In this document: positions 36,303 to 50,164 of the stretch, one piece after another
Numbering within the stretch: position 1 is the stretch's first letter
Layout of the letters: the number at the start of each line of letters is the position of its first letter
NCBI GenBank assembly: GCA_019915015.1
Contig: JAHBBC010000006.1
Span: forward strand, 1,302,001 to 1,366,000
Origin: Auriscalpium vulgare
Taxonomy: Eukaryota; Basidiomycota; Agaricomycetes; Russulales; Auriscalpiaceae
DNA: 64,000 bases
Direction of reading: 5' to 3'
Made by a program: the position numbers and the translations under genes
Notes under the pieces: model-generated
Database searches by the model: none
Told to the model about the DNA's origin: nothing
Seen by the model: the letters and a program-made list of their open reading frames with translations, nothing else

Positions 36303-38008
36303 TCAGTACAAGGCGAACGGTGTCTGCCGATCGGCAAGGCGGGGCAAAGCGTTATTGTTTGCGAGAACCACCATCTGCTTCTCGTGCGAGATGTAGCCTC
36401 GCATGTAGCCCTTGTATATCATGTTCGCAACGAGGCACTCCGCCTCCTCGACGGGGACGTCCATGCCCGAGATCCGCAGCGCAGCGTGGAACATCGCTAT
36501 GGGTATGCGGTTGCCTTTCTGCGAGGCAACCCACCTGTGGCAATAATCAGCCAGTGTATCAAAGACGAGTGGGATAGAAGGCGGATAAAAGGGACGCAAA
36601 CATACACTCGTCGGAAGAGTCCTCGGATGCAGATCTCGCGCGCGTGCTCGACGGTGAGCCAGACATTGAGGTCGACGAGCCGGCGTTCGGATCGATCGAG
36701 TGCTGCGTCGAAGCCCTTGATGTCGCCCTTCCGAAGGGCAGTGATGAACGGCGTGTAAAGATGGTCGAGCACGGGAAAACGATCTAGCAGCTCTCGAGAG
36801 GGAAGGTGGCCGCGCAAAAAGCGGAGCGGGATCAGATAGGTCAGTATTCGCCTTCCCAGACATGTCAGAGATGATGTGTGCAGGGTGGACGGACGGACGG
36901 ACTCGTGATTGTTGTGGGCATCGATGTGGCAGTTGTAAAACGCAAATGTCAGCTCCGGCTCCGCCTGGATAGGTATGAGGTGGGAGCTGAAAATTCATGA
37001 TTGCACACACCTTCGCGTAGTCCTCATTCAGAAAACTCAACATGCCCAGGTAATATCGGTATGTCACCTTCCACCTCGTCAGAACCTCCTCCGCGTGATA
37101 TGTGGCGGGTGCACGCATACCTGGTGGGCTTTTGGATACTCTTGTAGAGGAGGAATATCACGATTTGCTTCGAGTGCTCGAAGGATATTTTTGGAAAGAG
37201 ATATTCGGCGGACCTTGTGCGGCTTAAGACAGCGGCACTGAACGTAGACTAGGCGCACTCACCCTGAAGTAGCTCTTCAGAACCAATCCCACAACATAAT
37301 ACACCCCCCATTTCCGCGATAATTCGTAGGGCGATGTCCTGAAATCATGAATCGAAGTAGCTTTCGACCGACAAGATGTAGCGCACCTGTCTGTGATGCA
37401 ACTTGAAAAGGCCTTAGATATGAGCCGGGCAGCCGATTCCATGCATTCACTCTTTTGGCCCGGATCCGCTTGCACGTCCGCCTGTTACATGAAGAGTGAG
37501 TGAACGCGCCACTAGATGGATGGAGGTGGTATTCACGTCGAAGGCAAGATCTCGCAAGTCTCGCAGCATTTCAAACAAGGCCGGCAGAGTCCAGCCACTA
37601 TTCACCGTGAAGAATCGCAGGAAGAGACTACACACACAAGAATTAGTGGGTAGCGCCTGGCTTCGCTGCACTGAGGACGCACTTTACAAGCTGGGAATGC
37701 TCCTTGAACGCCTCAGAGTACCGCTGCTTTGAGACGTGTGTTACGACCAGGACATACTGGATGGCGAGCTCATCCCATGGACTCTCAATGGCGCCTTCAT
37801 AGCGAGACAAGGATTGCCTCTGCGAAGAGTTATGTAGAGATACACACGTAGCCAGAGACGCGATGCTCACTGTCGGGTTGCGGAACTCCCTGGCGAGATC
37901 CTTGCCGTGCGGACTGGTCGGGTGGACTAGGAAGGCGAGGTCGATGCCGTTCTCATCACGCAGGGTCGATGCAATGTGTGTCAGGAATTGGGAATAAGTG
38001 ACTGGCAT
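36303..38008 (-). CDS. PCI-domain protein, CSN12/THP1 (PCID2) type
   Basis: Related to yeast Csn12/Thp1 and human PCID2, parts of COP9 signalosome-like or TREX-2 mRNA-export assemblies. Exons from the ATG at 38008: MPVTYSQFLTHIASTLRDEN; RQSLSRYEGAIESPWDELAI; LFLRFFTVNSGWTLPALFEM; SPYELSRKWGVYYVVGLVLK; EEVLTRWKVTYRYYLGMLSF; LRGHLPSRELLDRFPVLDHL (PCI helical region); ALRKGDIKGFDAALDRSERR then LVDLNVWLTVEHAREICIRG (PCI core); GNRIPIAMFHAALRISGMDV; AECLVANMIYKGYMRGYISH (winged helix), ending QTPFALY. The order and YYLGMLSFLNEDY pattern match this family. CSN12 versus THP1 cannot be told here. Divergent from the thioredoxin-fold gene (152 bp). Confidence 0.85.
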
Positions 38009-38107
38009 CGGTCAGCGAGAGGAGGATGAGCAAGAGGTTGAGCAATAGCACGCGTGGGATATGCCCACACGTGATGCCGTCGGCGACGTCGCACGCAACC
38101 TCGACGG

Positions 38108-38114
38108 TATATAA
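38108..38114 (+). promoter_or_regulatory. TATA box of thioredoxin-fold gene
   Basis: TATATAA 47 bases upstream of the ATG at 38161, within the 152 bp shared with the PCI gene. Confidence 0.5.
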
Positions 38115-38160
38115 GTAAGCCCGACATCCACCGCTCCATCTCATCCCCATCCCTCATCAA

Positions 38161-39046
38161 ATGGCCCTTCAACCCTCCCTTCGTCCTCTCCTCATCGCTG
38201 GCCGCCCAGACGCGCCGCACACGCTCGATGTCTTCTGTGCGTACCTTCTTCACACGTGCTATGCACCCCTGACTCTATCTTCTGCAGTGGACTATGTCTG
38301 CCCCTTCAGGTGGGTTTGCACGTAGACGGGGTCATGTATCCGGATTCACAGACACCCAGTGGCAAGCTGTCGGTCGCGCTCGACACTGTCGTGAAGCCTC
38401 TCGTCGACGGTGGCAAGTACGACGGCAAGATCAAGGTTATCTTCAGGAATCAGGTCCAGCCTTGGCACGGATCGTCGACGTTCACCCATGAGGCAGGTCT
38501 CGCGGTGCGTGTATCTCGGCTCGTGTCTCCGGACGCGCCCGCTGATTTGGACCCTTCACCAGGTCGCGCGCGCGGCTCCCGAGAAGTTCTGGGCGTTCTC
38601 CTTGCTGGTGAGCGGCTTCCCAATCGCCAAGAGGGATGACATGCTCACCACTTATCCTTTGTGCAGCTTCTCAAAAAGCAGGGGGAGTACTACGATATCC
38701 CCACCTCCAGCCTGTCTCCGATCCAAATCCGCGAGAAGCTGGCCGGCCTCGCGGATGAGGCTGGTTTGTCTCAGTCCCAGGTTGCGGAGTTCAAGGACTT
38801 GCTTATCAACAAGTCTACCCCGAACGGTGGAGTCTCTGTCACGGACGATTTGAAGTACACCAGTAAGTCTCCTCCTCCACGTGGCGAGGCACATTGAAGT
38901 GACGCGACGTAGTCAAATTCTCGCGGCAAAACGGTGTGCATGTCTCACCTTCCGTCCTGTGGGACGGTCTTCTCGCAAATGAGGTGTCCAGCTCTTGGGG
39001 CGACAAGGAGTGGAATGATTTCTTCGCGGCGAAGGTCACGGTTTAA
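38161..39046 (+). CDS. DsbA-like thioredoxin-fold protein
   Basis: Thioredoxin-like family found widely in fungi, of DsbA/GST-kappa type fold (Thioredoxin_4 group). Exons splice to MALQPSLRPLLIAGRPDAPH, TLDVFLDYVCPFSGKLSVAL, DTVVKPLVDGGKYDGKIKVI, FRNQVQPWHGSSTFTHEAGL, AVARAAPEKFWAFSLLLLKK, QGEYYDIPTSSLSPIQIREK, and YTIKFSRQNGVHVSPSVLWD, ending at 39046. The single CPFS replaces CxxC, so it has one cysteine in the redox position (monothiol type). No signal peptide, so probably cytosolic. Substrate unknown. Convergent with GatB (172 bp). Confidence 0.8.
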
Positions 39047-39218
39047 GGAACAGAGAGGAACACAAGGAAGTACTAGTTGGAGAAGAAGCATCGAAGTCAA
39101 AGGGTGTTCCTGTACGTTGATTTGTCCCTTATAAGTTCGCACGTGTATTACAATCAGATGTATTGCATCTTCATGGTGCCAGAAAGGAGACGGACACCTA
39201 CGGATACCCGCAAAGAGC

Positions 39219-41351
39219 TCACGACGGCCGGAGCAAGCGTTCCAGGGCTTTCCGGACAGCCGCAGCATCCGCCGTGCCTCTCGTAGCCCTCATGATTCTA
39301 CCCGTAAGTTTGTTCAGGACGTTCAAGTTACCTTGGCGCACGGCGTCTGCCTCTGCCGGTAAGGCCAAGATGGCGTCTGCACAATGCTGCTCCAACGAGT
39401 CGGGTTCATGCAGCGCAAGCAATTTCAGTTCCTCAGCCAGCTCGCGAGGCGTCTCTGGAGATTGATGATCGAGCATATGGCGCAGGAGAGCCTTCCCTGT
39501 GGAACCTGTAAAGACCGGTGGTGTGAGCTACTGCCTCGACTGTAAGCGGAGTCGATCCACCTGTGACAATGCCTTGTTGTACCATGTCGATGAGATCGCC
39601 CATCTGCTCGAGGGAAATTGAGTTGTCGTGGAACGCGAGACGGCGCGCGGAAAGCTGCCCGAGAAGCTCGTTGGTCATCCTGAGGGCCAGGTCAGCCATA
39701 AGGTCAGGAGGGACTCCGTGTGCGGCGGTCGCGAGATAATGATGCCTACCAGTTCACGACGACTCTCGGATCACGGCTTCTAGAGAGGCCGTCGAAGTAT
39801 GCAACTGCGCCGTGCCCGGGTCTACCATCAAACCCGACTTCTTTGCCCGAGTCGACGGCCATAAGAACTTCAACGTCACGTTGACTAAGACCTTGAGCGA
39901 GCAGGCGCATGCGCGTCTGTGCAGGGAGCTCAGGCACGCTTTGGCAAATCCTGGCGACGAAGGTCTGTGCGCCTATTTGGTCAGCGGACGTTGGTGTCGG
40001 TTTGATTGAACTCGAAAACGCACAGGGTCCAGCAGCAGCGGGGGGAGATTGGGATCGGGCATGTAGCGGTAATCTGGTGCATCTTCCTTGGTCCGCAGGC
40101 GATAGGTCTCGCCAGTGTTTTCGTCGAACGCCCGCGTCTCCTGATTGACGCGGTTGCCCGAGTCAAGCAGGGCAATGTGGCGCCGAACCTCGGATGCTGA
40201 GATGACGGGATATGTTCAGCATCTTGCACAGTGTCACATGGAAACCGTCGCACTTATCGCGACCATCATGAAGCGAATGCTGTTGAGGTTTTTGATCTCG
40301 CACCGGGTCCCAGGCGCTTGTCCTGGGCGATTAACGGAGACATTTACATCACAGCGGAGAGATCCCTGCCCCGCATTCACTCAGATGTCACGCTTTTAAT
40401 GAAGACACGGGCGTACCTGCTCCATGTTGCCATCACTGGAACCTATCGATCGAAGCACAGCCTGCAGAGATCGAACATACTCCCCCGCCTCTTCGGGGGA
40501 CCTGCATCGCGTGCTTCAGGATGTAGGAAAGTATGTCCTGACCGGGGAGTAAGCACCTCATATCCGGCTTCGACACTATCTCCATAAGACCCGTCCCGGC
40601 TCTGTTCAGATCTATGGCGGAGGCACTACGCCGTGGATCGACCGTGGACTTGCCGGTGTCCTGAGAAATCCGTCGATATCAGATGGCGGCATTTGCGCGG
40701 TCCGCGACATACCTGCTCAATTTGAATCTGCTCAATGCGGACGCAGACACCGCTTTGCGCGAGGTCCAACGATCCACCTTTGGCAATAGGTTCTAGGGAC
40801 GGGAAATATGTCCATGAGACAAATCCGGAGCCGCGGGCGTTCTCACCATAGTGCTGTGTGATCTGGTAGCCAGCCGGAAGGTCCGAGTAGAAATAGTGCT
40901 TCCGGTCAAAGGTGGAACGTGTCTGGATGCCAGAGTTGAGGGCCGCAGCGGTCCTCAAGGCAAGCTCCACACAAATTGGGTTCAGGCGCTGGGTGATATA
41001 TGACATGTGAGCGCGTTTCAGAGCATACATTCCACGAGAAGCAACTGCACTGGTAGTGTCCCTGGAAAAGCCGCGTCAAAGGCGGTCACTTGGGTGTTAG
41101 GGGAGTCGCCCTGCTGAAATGTACGCGCATCTGACGACACGAGGCGAGTCAGAACATCAATGCATTGCTCAGATGGAGCGCTGACGGGAGAACAGCTTTG
41201 CACGCGACTTGATCTGTGCGTGGACCTCGATGCCAACAACGACTTGCCATCCCGGCCATCTTGGATCCTCGTGGAAAGGCCTCAGGGTGTGTGCGAGGCG
41301 AGAGCCTTTCAGTTTAGAGGAGGACAGCCATGGAGCTGCTCGAGTGAGCAT
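39219..41351 (-). CDS. PET112: Mitochondrial Glu-tRNA(Gln) amidotransferase subunit B
   Basis: GatB/PET112, the kinase-like subunit that with the amidase converts misacylated Glu-tRNA(Gln) to Gln-tRNA(Gln) in mitochondria. The ATG at 41351 begins a basic, Ser/Leu-rich presequence ([20 protein letters not shown]). The body then reads [80 protein letters not shown] (GatB signature), [90 protein letters not shown], and the C-terminal helical YqeY-type domain ending in ALERLLRPS. Another in-frame ATG lies at 41450, but the shorter start gives the better presequence. Divergent from the unrecognised plus-strand gene with 190 bp between. Confidence 0.92.
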
Positions 41352-41541
41352 GGTGTGAAGGATGCGGTGGCGGTGAGCGCCCGGGCGGGCCGGCTGATGC
41401 TCGTGGCGCTCGGCTGGGGCACTGCAGCGCTTCAACTCGACATGGATCATTCTGACAACTTGCCATCGTCTTCTGCTCCCAGCGGCCCCAGCGGTGGCCT
41501 ATGCCTGCTGCTGTATGATTCCAGTTGGACATATATACAGG

Positions 41542-42978
41542 ATGCATCGTCTGGACTTCACTGACATCCCAGAAGACCCGTCGCCGGTCTACGAGGTTGC
41601 ACCGCCCATCCCAGCCAACGCGTGGATTCCAAGCTTGTGAAAATGTTTCATGTCGTCAGCTTTCCGCGCCTCTGGTAATAACCTGTGTTTCTTTAGGTCA
41701 AGGCGGCTACCTATGCCGCCACACCCATCTCACCAGGTATCGCGCTCGCAGGACAGGTGATTCGCGTGTCGGGACACCATCGGAATCGCCCCGCGCTCAT
41801 CACCTCTTTGCAGCACCTCCAGTACTCTTTCTGGCGACGTCCAAAAGACAGTGTACTGCTACAGTCTCACCGCCGGATCCGCGGAGCTCCAGTTTATCAT
41901 CACGTAGGTCCTCCGTGCCCCCCTTCGGTGATGATCGTCTCAAGGGATGTGACATTCTCACAGCATAGAGCCTGTCCCCGACCGGCCGCTCCAGCATTAT
42001 TTTTTTCTAACCCTCAAGGCCGGTGCTGTTGAACGCCCAATATGCCAGCCTGTCATGCTCAAGCTGAGGGTCGATCCTCGGGAACTGAAGTTCGCCGTCT
42101 TGTGAGTCGCCTTCCCCGATCGTGGTGCACAGGCTCAACCGCGGTAATCAGTGTCTTTCCTCCCAAGACCAGCCTTCCCCAGGGCTGTCTCTGGTCTCTG
42201 CGAGTGTGGCTGCGTTGTAACGGCGTAGATCATCGGATTTTCTCCGAGGAGGCCCTATGGATCGGAAAGGATCCGGATTTCTACTCTATCGAAGACGCCA
42301 CCTTCGCGAGGCTGCGTAGCAGCACGCTGGACACGCATCTCTACAAAGCAGCTCTTGGCAGCATGCTCGTAGATTATATCGTAAGGTAACGTTATTCCTG
42401 GACAAGCTCCCCCGGTCCTGTCACTCAATACGTGTGCTATGATCGTTGCCGCTCCTCGTGGACAGATGGCGGCACATCGCCGGCTCCATGTACAGCATAA
42501 GCCTCGAATATGACGGCCATGGTGTGGGTCGGGTGCTGTTCAGCGATCTCCTCCTGCGGCTGGACTGCCCCGTTGCAGAGATCGCGTTCGTGATCTAGTA
42601 CGTGGCTTCCATTCCACCACCCCGACACCCTTCTGATGACGATCGCGTTGACCGCATGTCAGCATCATACCTGTGTCTTCGACACCGCAGGGAGCAACGC
42701 ACCGTCTCCGTGTATGGCTGAAGGCGCCTGCGGTAACTACTTTGAACGGCCCAGCCCCGGCGTCGATCACCCAGCGCATCTGGACGATGGACGACTTCAG
42801 AATAGGCCATGATCTGGATTTCAAGGCGCTGGGTGCGAAGATGGTTATGGGCATACCGAGTCCCGGCGGCCCTTTGTCCGTCATGAGCGGCGAGAGCACG
42901 CAGTCGCTGTTCAGTAAAGACGACAAAGCCGATCCGGGCGAGTCCTCACGCACACTTTATAACAAGGAGGTTTTATAG
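41542..42978 (+). CDS. Unrecognised protein, conserved-looking
   Basis: I do not recognise a family. Splicing joins MHRLDFTDIPEDPSPVYEVA, a short Pro/Ser linker, STLSGDVQKTVYCYSLTAGS, EPVPDRPLQHYFFLTLKAGA with VMLKLRVDPREL, FPPKTSLPQGCLWSLRVWLR, EEALWIGKDPDFYSIEDATF, RWRHIAGSMYSISLEYDGHG, VPVSSTPQGATHRLRVWLKA, and QRIWTMDDFRIGHDLDFKAL, ending SLFSKDDKADPGESSRTLYN with KEVL at 42978, about 365 aa. Repeated hydrophobic/polar alternation (LWSLRVWL, HRLRVWL, YSISLEYD) suggests a beta-sandwich. No signal peptide, membrane span or known catalytic motif is seen. The splice phases hold throughout, which supports a real gene. Confidence 0.65.
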
Positions 42979-43369
42979 CACACCATTGCCCTTGATGTAT
43001 ACGTATCAGAGGCGACAACTTTATGTCCAGTGTGAAGAGAATTCAAATTGGTTTATAGGGTAGCAATACAGGAGATATGTCTCGCGGACAGCGGTACAAA
43101 GACGAAAAAAAGCCTCTACATTAAAAGAAGACTAAAAGCTCTCAGCGCGAAAAGAAACGAAGCGGACCCGTGGAATTCCCATGCAAGCCATCGTGGGTGA
43201 ACGAGGAGCCCGTAACTGTTAGCGCAGCCTCGTAATATCGGTCCCTGAAAGAAGGAAGTGAATGAATCAAAGCCAAGAGAACGCTGAGCCGTTTCGCCGA
43301 CCGAGGATGATAAGCATCGCGACAGGAGGAGGGAAACATGAGGGCTGCTGAGCGTGTTCACCACCTTGA
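42979..43369. other. Convergent 3' intergenic stretch
   Basis: About 390 bases between the stops of the unrecognised gene (plus) and poly(A) polymerase (minus); 3' UTRs of both. No gene. Confidence 0.4.
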
Positions 43370-46036
<2,667 letters not shown>

Positions 46037-46490
46037 GGCGAGTTGAGCTTTGCGCAAGTGAGGGCCAATGTGATACAGAGCTTGATGCGGCCGTGCGGGG
46101 TGCTGAGTTGCAAGCGGAAGACGGTGAGGTGGAAGAAGGCCGTCAAGTTGACAAAGACCACGCTCGGTGTTCCGCCACGGTCATGCTGCCGCATGATTAT
46201 GTCATACTCAATCGCGTGGCGGCGTGGCCCCATGTAAATAAAATGGTTACGCGCGGCTACTCTAGAATAATAATTCATTACAAGGACAGCTGTCAGATCA
46301 GACGTCTACTATATACCGGGTATGCACAGGAAGCGAATGTAGGTCTGGGGATGTGGTGAAGGGAATGTCTGGGGGAGGCAGCGCAATGTCACTGTAAGCG
46401 TTACTTAGTGTATAATAGGGTCCAAGGGAATATATACCGAGTCCTGCAAGGCTCAAAGCTGTTATCGTATCATGTTGGCGGTATAGGCGC
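46037..46490. promoter_or_regulatory. Intergenic stretch upstream of PAP1
   Basis: About 450 bases between the PAP1 start and the beta-helix gene end, both on the minus strand. Overlapping frames on both strands (45913-46359) show no splice support and are treated as chance. Confidence 0.4.
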
Positions 46491-48211
46491 CTAGTATCGA
46501 CTCCTTTGCCATTCGCCTCCGGCCCTCGCCAGGGCTTGTTTACGGATGTACCAGGAAGCAATCGCAATGGCAAGGACGCCGAGTATGACACCGATAGCAA
46601 TGCCAGCTTTGGCACCACCGGAAAGGCCGCCGTTGCTCGTCGCAGAGCTGGGCTCGGGTACGGTCGTGGGAGGAGTAGATGAGTCGGGGACAGGGTTGCC
46701 CCCATACGGCCAGTAGTCTCCGCCATCTGGAGGGACGATGCAAGTCAGACCGTCTCCGTCAGGGATAGTTTGGAATTCGGATTGTGTAGTCGTCGCAGTC
46801 ACATTGCTCTGGTCGATGACGAAGGGAGAGGGATTTGGTGTAGGGTCGCTTTGACTGCAGTTAGGGCCACGCGATCCGATGAACGACGTATTGCCAATGA
46901 GGGTGTTGCCCTGGACTGTGAAGTTGTGTGCAGACGTGATGGCCATTCCGTATCCGAAAGCACCAGTGAGTTGGTTGTCCAATACCGTGCCATTGGAGCT
47001 GACATTGCCGCCGAAGAAGCTTGCAAACCAAGTCTGTGGGCCTATCGCAATCCCAATCCTGTGGCGTGATATGTTAGACAGGACCACAGGTTCAAGGTTT
47101 TCAAATTCGCACTTAATAATCACGTCGTCTATATTTGCGCCCAGTGACGCTTCCGAGGAGTTCGAGTCGGTAGCGAGGCCCCCGATTATCGTGTTGTTAC
47201 GAACGATGGTATCGGTGTAGTCGCCTCCCCAGGGTACGACATCGACCATATTGATGCCGCCAAGCAGAGTATGCTGAGGCGCCTCATTCAGAATACCACA
47301 TATAGACTTCAAGCACGAACACTCACGTTGACTACCCATATCGTATTGTTCTCGACCAGCGTTCCCGGAGCCCCGAAGAGGACAATGCCTCCGTCCGTAG
47401 GGTTATTGATCAAGTTATTGCGCACGACGGCAGAGCGACAGCTGACGCTGATGCCATCAGCCCATTGTTGGAAAGCATCGGAACCGCAGGGGCCGATATC
47501 GTTGTTTTGGACCGTGACATTATTGCAGTTGAGGCCGCCTTCTGCTACATGTAGGCAGGACCAGCTCCGGGGATCGAAAGAATGGACGTATTCGATTAAC
47601 TGGTCAGAATTGGCGCCGCCCATCTCAATGTTCGCGCCGCCGCCCGTTGGAGGGAAGCCAGCCCGGGTGCCGTTGATCTGGGTATTTGTGAGCGAGCAAT
47701 GCGATGACAAGGCCGGTGCAACACTGACCTGGATATTCCGAAGCTTCACGCCACCGCAGGTACCACACGTCCCATCCACCGCCGTAGTATGCCCTTGGCC
47801 ATTCGCTACAGGACCGCTGACAACGAGCATCCCTCTCTCGTCACCTGTAGGGTACCCAACGGTGCTTATCTCCTGGTCGGGCGCCGCGAAGAGGATGGGA
47901 GCTTCGATGAAGTATTGGGTGTTTTGACATAGCTGCAGGACGTAACCAGGCCCTGAGGAGCTGAGCGCATTGTTCATGCGATCTGTAAGGGTGTTTTGTG
48001 GGTTGGGATCGACACAGCTGGTGTCATCGCGGCGAAGTGGGGAAAGGCTAGGCAAGTCGGGTTTGAGCAGAGCTGCTCGCAAATGAGAAATAACCACGAA
48101 CCTGTCGTGGAAACCGCGCTCAACCGAAAGTCCCTCATGTCCCCGGGCAGAATGAAAAGCAGAGGCGCTGGCGGCAAAAAGAGCAGACAAGGCAACACAG
48201 GGCAGCTTCAT
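46491..48211 (-). CDS. Secreted/membrane-anchored right-handed beta-helix protein
   Basis: Two main exons joined over a 60 nt intron; ATG at 48211, stop at 46491. Signal peptide MKLPCVALSALFAASASA. The middle has the short repeats of a parallel beta-helix (pectate-lyase-like fold): NNVTVQNNDIG, SAVVRNNLINNPTDGGIVLF, GTLVENNTIWVVNHTLLGGI, DTIVRNNTIIGG, NGTVLDNQLTGAFG, NFTVQGNTLIGN. Many N-x-S/T sites suggest N-glycosylation. A Ser/Pro/Thr stalk precedes one membrane span (AGIAIGVILGVLAIAIASWY) and a short basic tail. No lyase active-site signature is clear. Fungal relatives are annotated as pectin-lyase-fold or right-handed beta-helix proteins; enzymatic activity on a polysaccharide is not established here. 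Confidence 0.8.
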
Positions 48212-48919
48212 GATGGTGTATGGAGCAAAGAGCGAGTGCCAGCCCTGGTGAGCCCGCGAGCCTAGCAAGAACTAAAATGCCGTGGCTGCGTGGTAGAAAC
48301 CTTTGTCTAGAGGGTGAGAGGGCGTAGCAGACAAGGAGAATGGAACATGCAAAGGAGGCGCCATCCAATATCGAGCCTGGCACCTGCCTGTCAGTGCTAT
48401 CGCTAAGCGCGGCCTCAGCCGACCGGCACCGCCTCTACGCTCTTCCGCCACTTGGCAACCTTACTATTAGCTTCATGTCTCTTGGAGGCTCTTGGCCGCT
48501 CTCAGGAGGACCCCGCAAGGAGCAAATCCCGGCGATTTTATCCACCTTTTATGTTTTAGTTCCACACTGCTGTGCGCAATACGTCGGCATCATCGCGCTT
48601 GTCCTCAACCACGCTAAGTCCGAAGTGCAAACTCAATCTGCTGTCCTGGCTGCCTTGGGTCATATTGGTCGCCTCCTCACTGATGATTTATATCGTTGAC
48701 CATGTGGTGACCAGTGCACGAATTGACATTCTATCAAACGCTCACGCACTCGAGGCCCTGACGGACAGGGCGATGTGTGCTTCCTCACACAACACGCCGA
48801 GGACTGCGCGTTCCAATACAAAGGCGTCTGACCATTGCATCAGCCACGGTAAGGACGCGTACATGGCGCTCGGTCGTTATGTTGATACCCAGGACAACGA
48901 ACTACGCACCCACAAAGTC
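48212..48919. promoter_or_regulatory. Intergenic stretch
   Basis: About 700 bases between the beta-helix start and the IST3 end (both minus). Short plus-strand frames (48340-48699, 48572-49093) lack supporting motifs. Nothing is annotated. Confidence 0.4.
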
Positions 48920-50065
48920 TCATGCATCGCGTGGGCGTCTCCTCGTTCGTGGGTCAGGAGAGTAGCCACGATCCCTGGCTCGTGGAGACCGATCCTCACC
49001 GCGGGGACGAGTCCTAGCAGGAGACCGGGAACGAGAGCGAGAGTGGCGATGAGCATCTCTTCGATCGGCCATTGGGAGGGAGCGGCTTCTTGATCGACGA
49101 GGACTTCTGCTGGGAGATGGGGAAGGACCCCGCCTCTGACCCTCATCCTCTTCTCCCCGGTCCCGGCGGCCCAGCGACTTCAGCAGCGCTTCTGCGGCCT
49201 TTAGACCATCGGACTTCTTAGCGTGCCTCTTTCCCTTCTTCTCCTTCTTCCGCTCCTTGCGTGCCCGCCTCTCTTCTGGTGTCTCGTTCTTGTGCTTCCC
49301 TTTCGACTTGGTCTTCTTGGTCTTCTTGGCCGCTCGTTCCTCGCGCCACTTCTCGAGCAGGTAGTCACGCATAGGATCGTCAGGGTCGATGTCAGGAGCA
49401 GAAGAAGCTGACGACTCGGAACCGCCGTCGTCGTCTGGGATGCAAGTCAATACAGACCACACACAGGTACGAGAACTTGCGAACATACCAACGAGCTGAG
49501 GCTTCGCATTCATACTCTGTTCCTCTTGGTCTACCCACTCGCCATCCTCTCCTTTCGTCCTCTGCTGCTTGTAGTTCTTCACGTGATCAACGCGCAATGT
49601 TTTGTTCAAAACATTGGCGCCATTGAGATTGTCCACGGCAAGGACAGTCGAGCGCTGGTCCTCATACATGAGAAATCCAAAGCCTCTGGTTTTGCCAGTC
49701 TCCTTGTCGCGGGGTAAATTGACATCGACAACTTCCCCATACCTGTAACGATTGGTGTGAGCGATGGTCATGCAGGATGAAAGACAGACGCACTGCGAGA
49801 AGATGGTGATAACATCCCCTTCAGTCAAGTCGAAGTGCAGACCGCCTACGTAGATGTAGGCCGAATCTGTGGACGAAGACGCGTGAGCGCGACGCGCCAG
49901 TCCACCTAAGTATTTCCTGACGAACCTTTGTAATCATCATGCCACGACGCGCCTCCCAGACCGAGCTCCAACTCCTTCTCATTGATCCTGTTGATTTCTT
50001 GAACGACACTGGTAAGAGATGAGCAACAATTACAGCGCGAGAGTGTAGGGAAAGACTCACTTCAT
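48920..50065 (-). CDS. IST3: Spliceosomal RRM protein IST3/RBMX2
   Basis: U2 snRNP/RES complex protein acting in pre-mRNA splicing and nuclear retention. First coding exon is only ATGAA (50065-50061). It joins to exon 2, giving MNVVQEINRINEKELELGLG and SWHDDYKDSAYIYVGGLHFD, the N-terminus seen in all homologues. The RRM has DSAYIYVGGLHFDLTEGDVI (RNP2), then YGEVVDVNLPRDKETGKTRG before FGFLMYED (RNP1), and DNLNGANVLNKTLRVDHVKN. The tail has a KEKRxxxx-rich stretch (ERRARKERKKEKKGKRHAKK), then SR/RS repeats ending RPRDA. The RS tail is like metazoan and plant RBMX2 and unlike short yeast Ist3. Divergent from eIF3d: 99 bp between ATGs. Confidence 0.92.
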
Positions 50066-50164
50066 GTTGGTCCTAAGACAAGAGATCCCAAGTTCGCACG
50101 CCACAACTTTGGCATCTCGAGACAAGCCACGCGCTTTTTCTCTGCATCAACGCAGACGCTAGCC

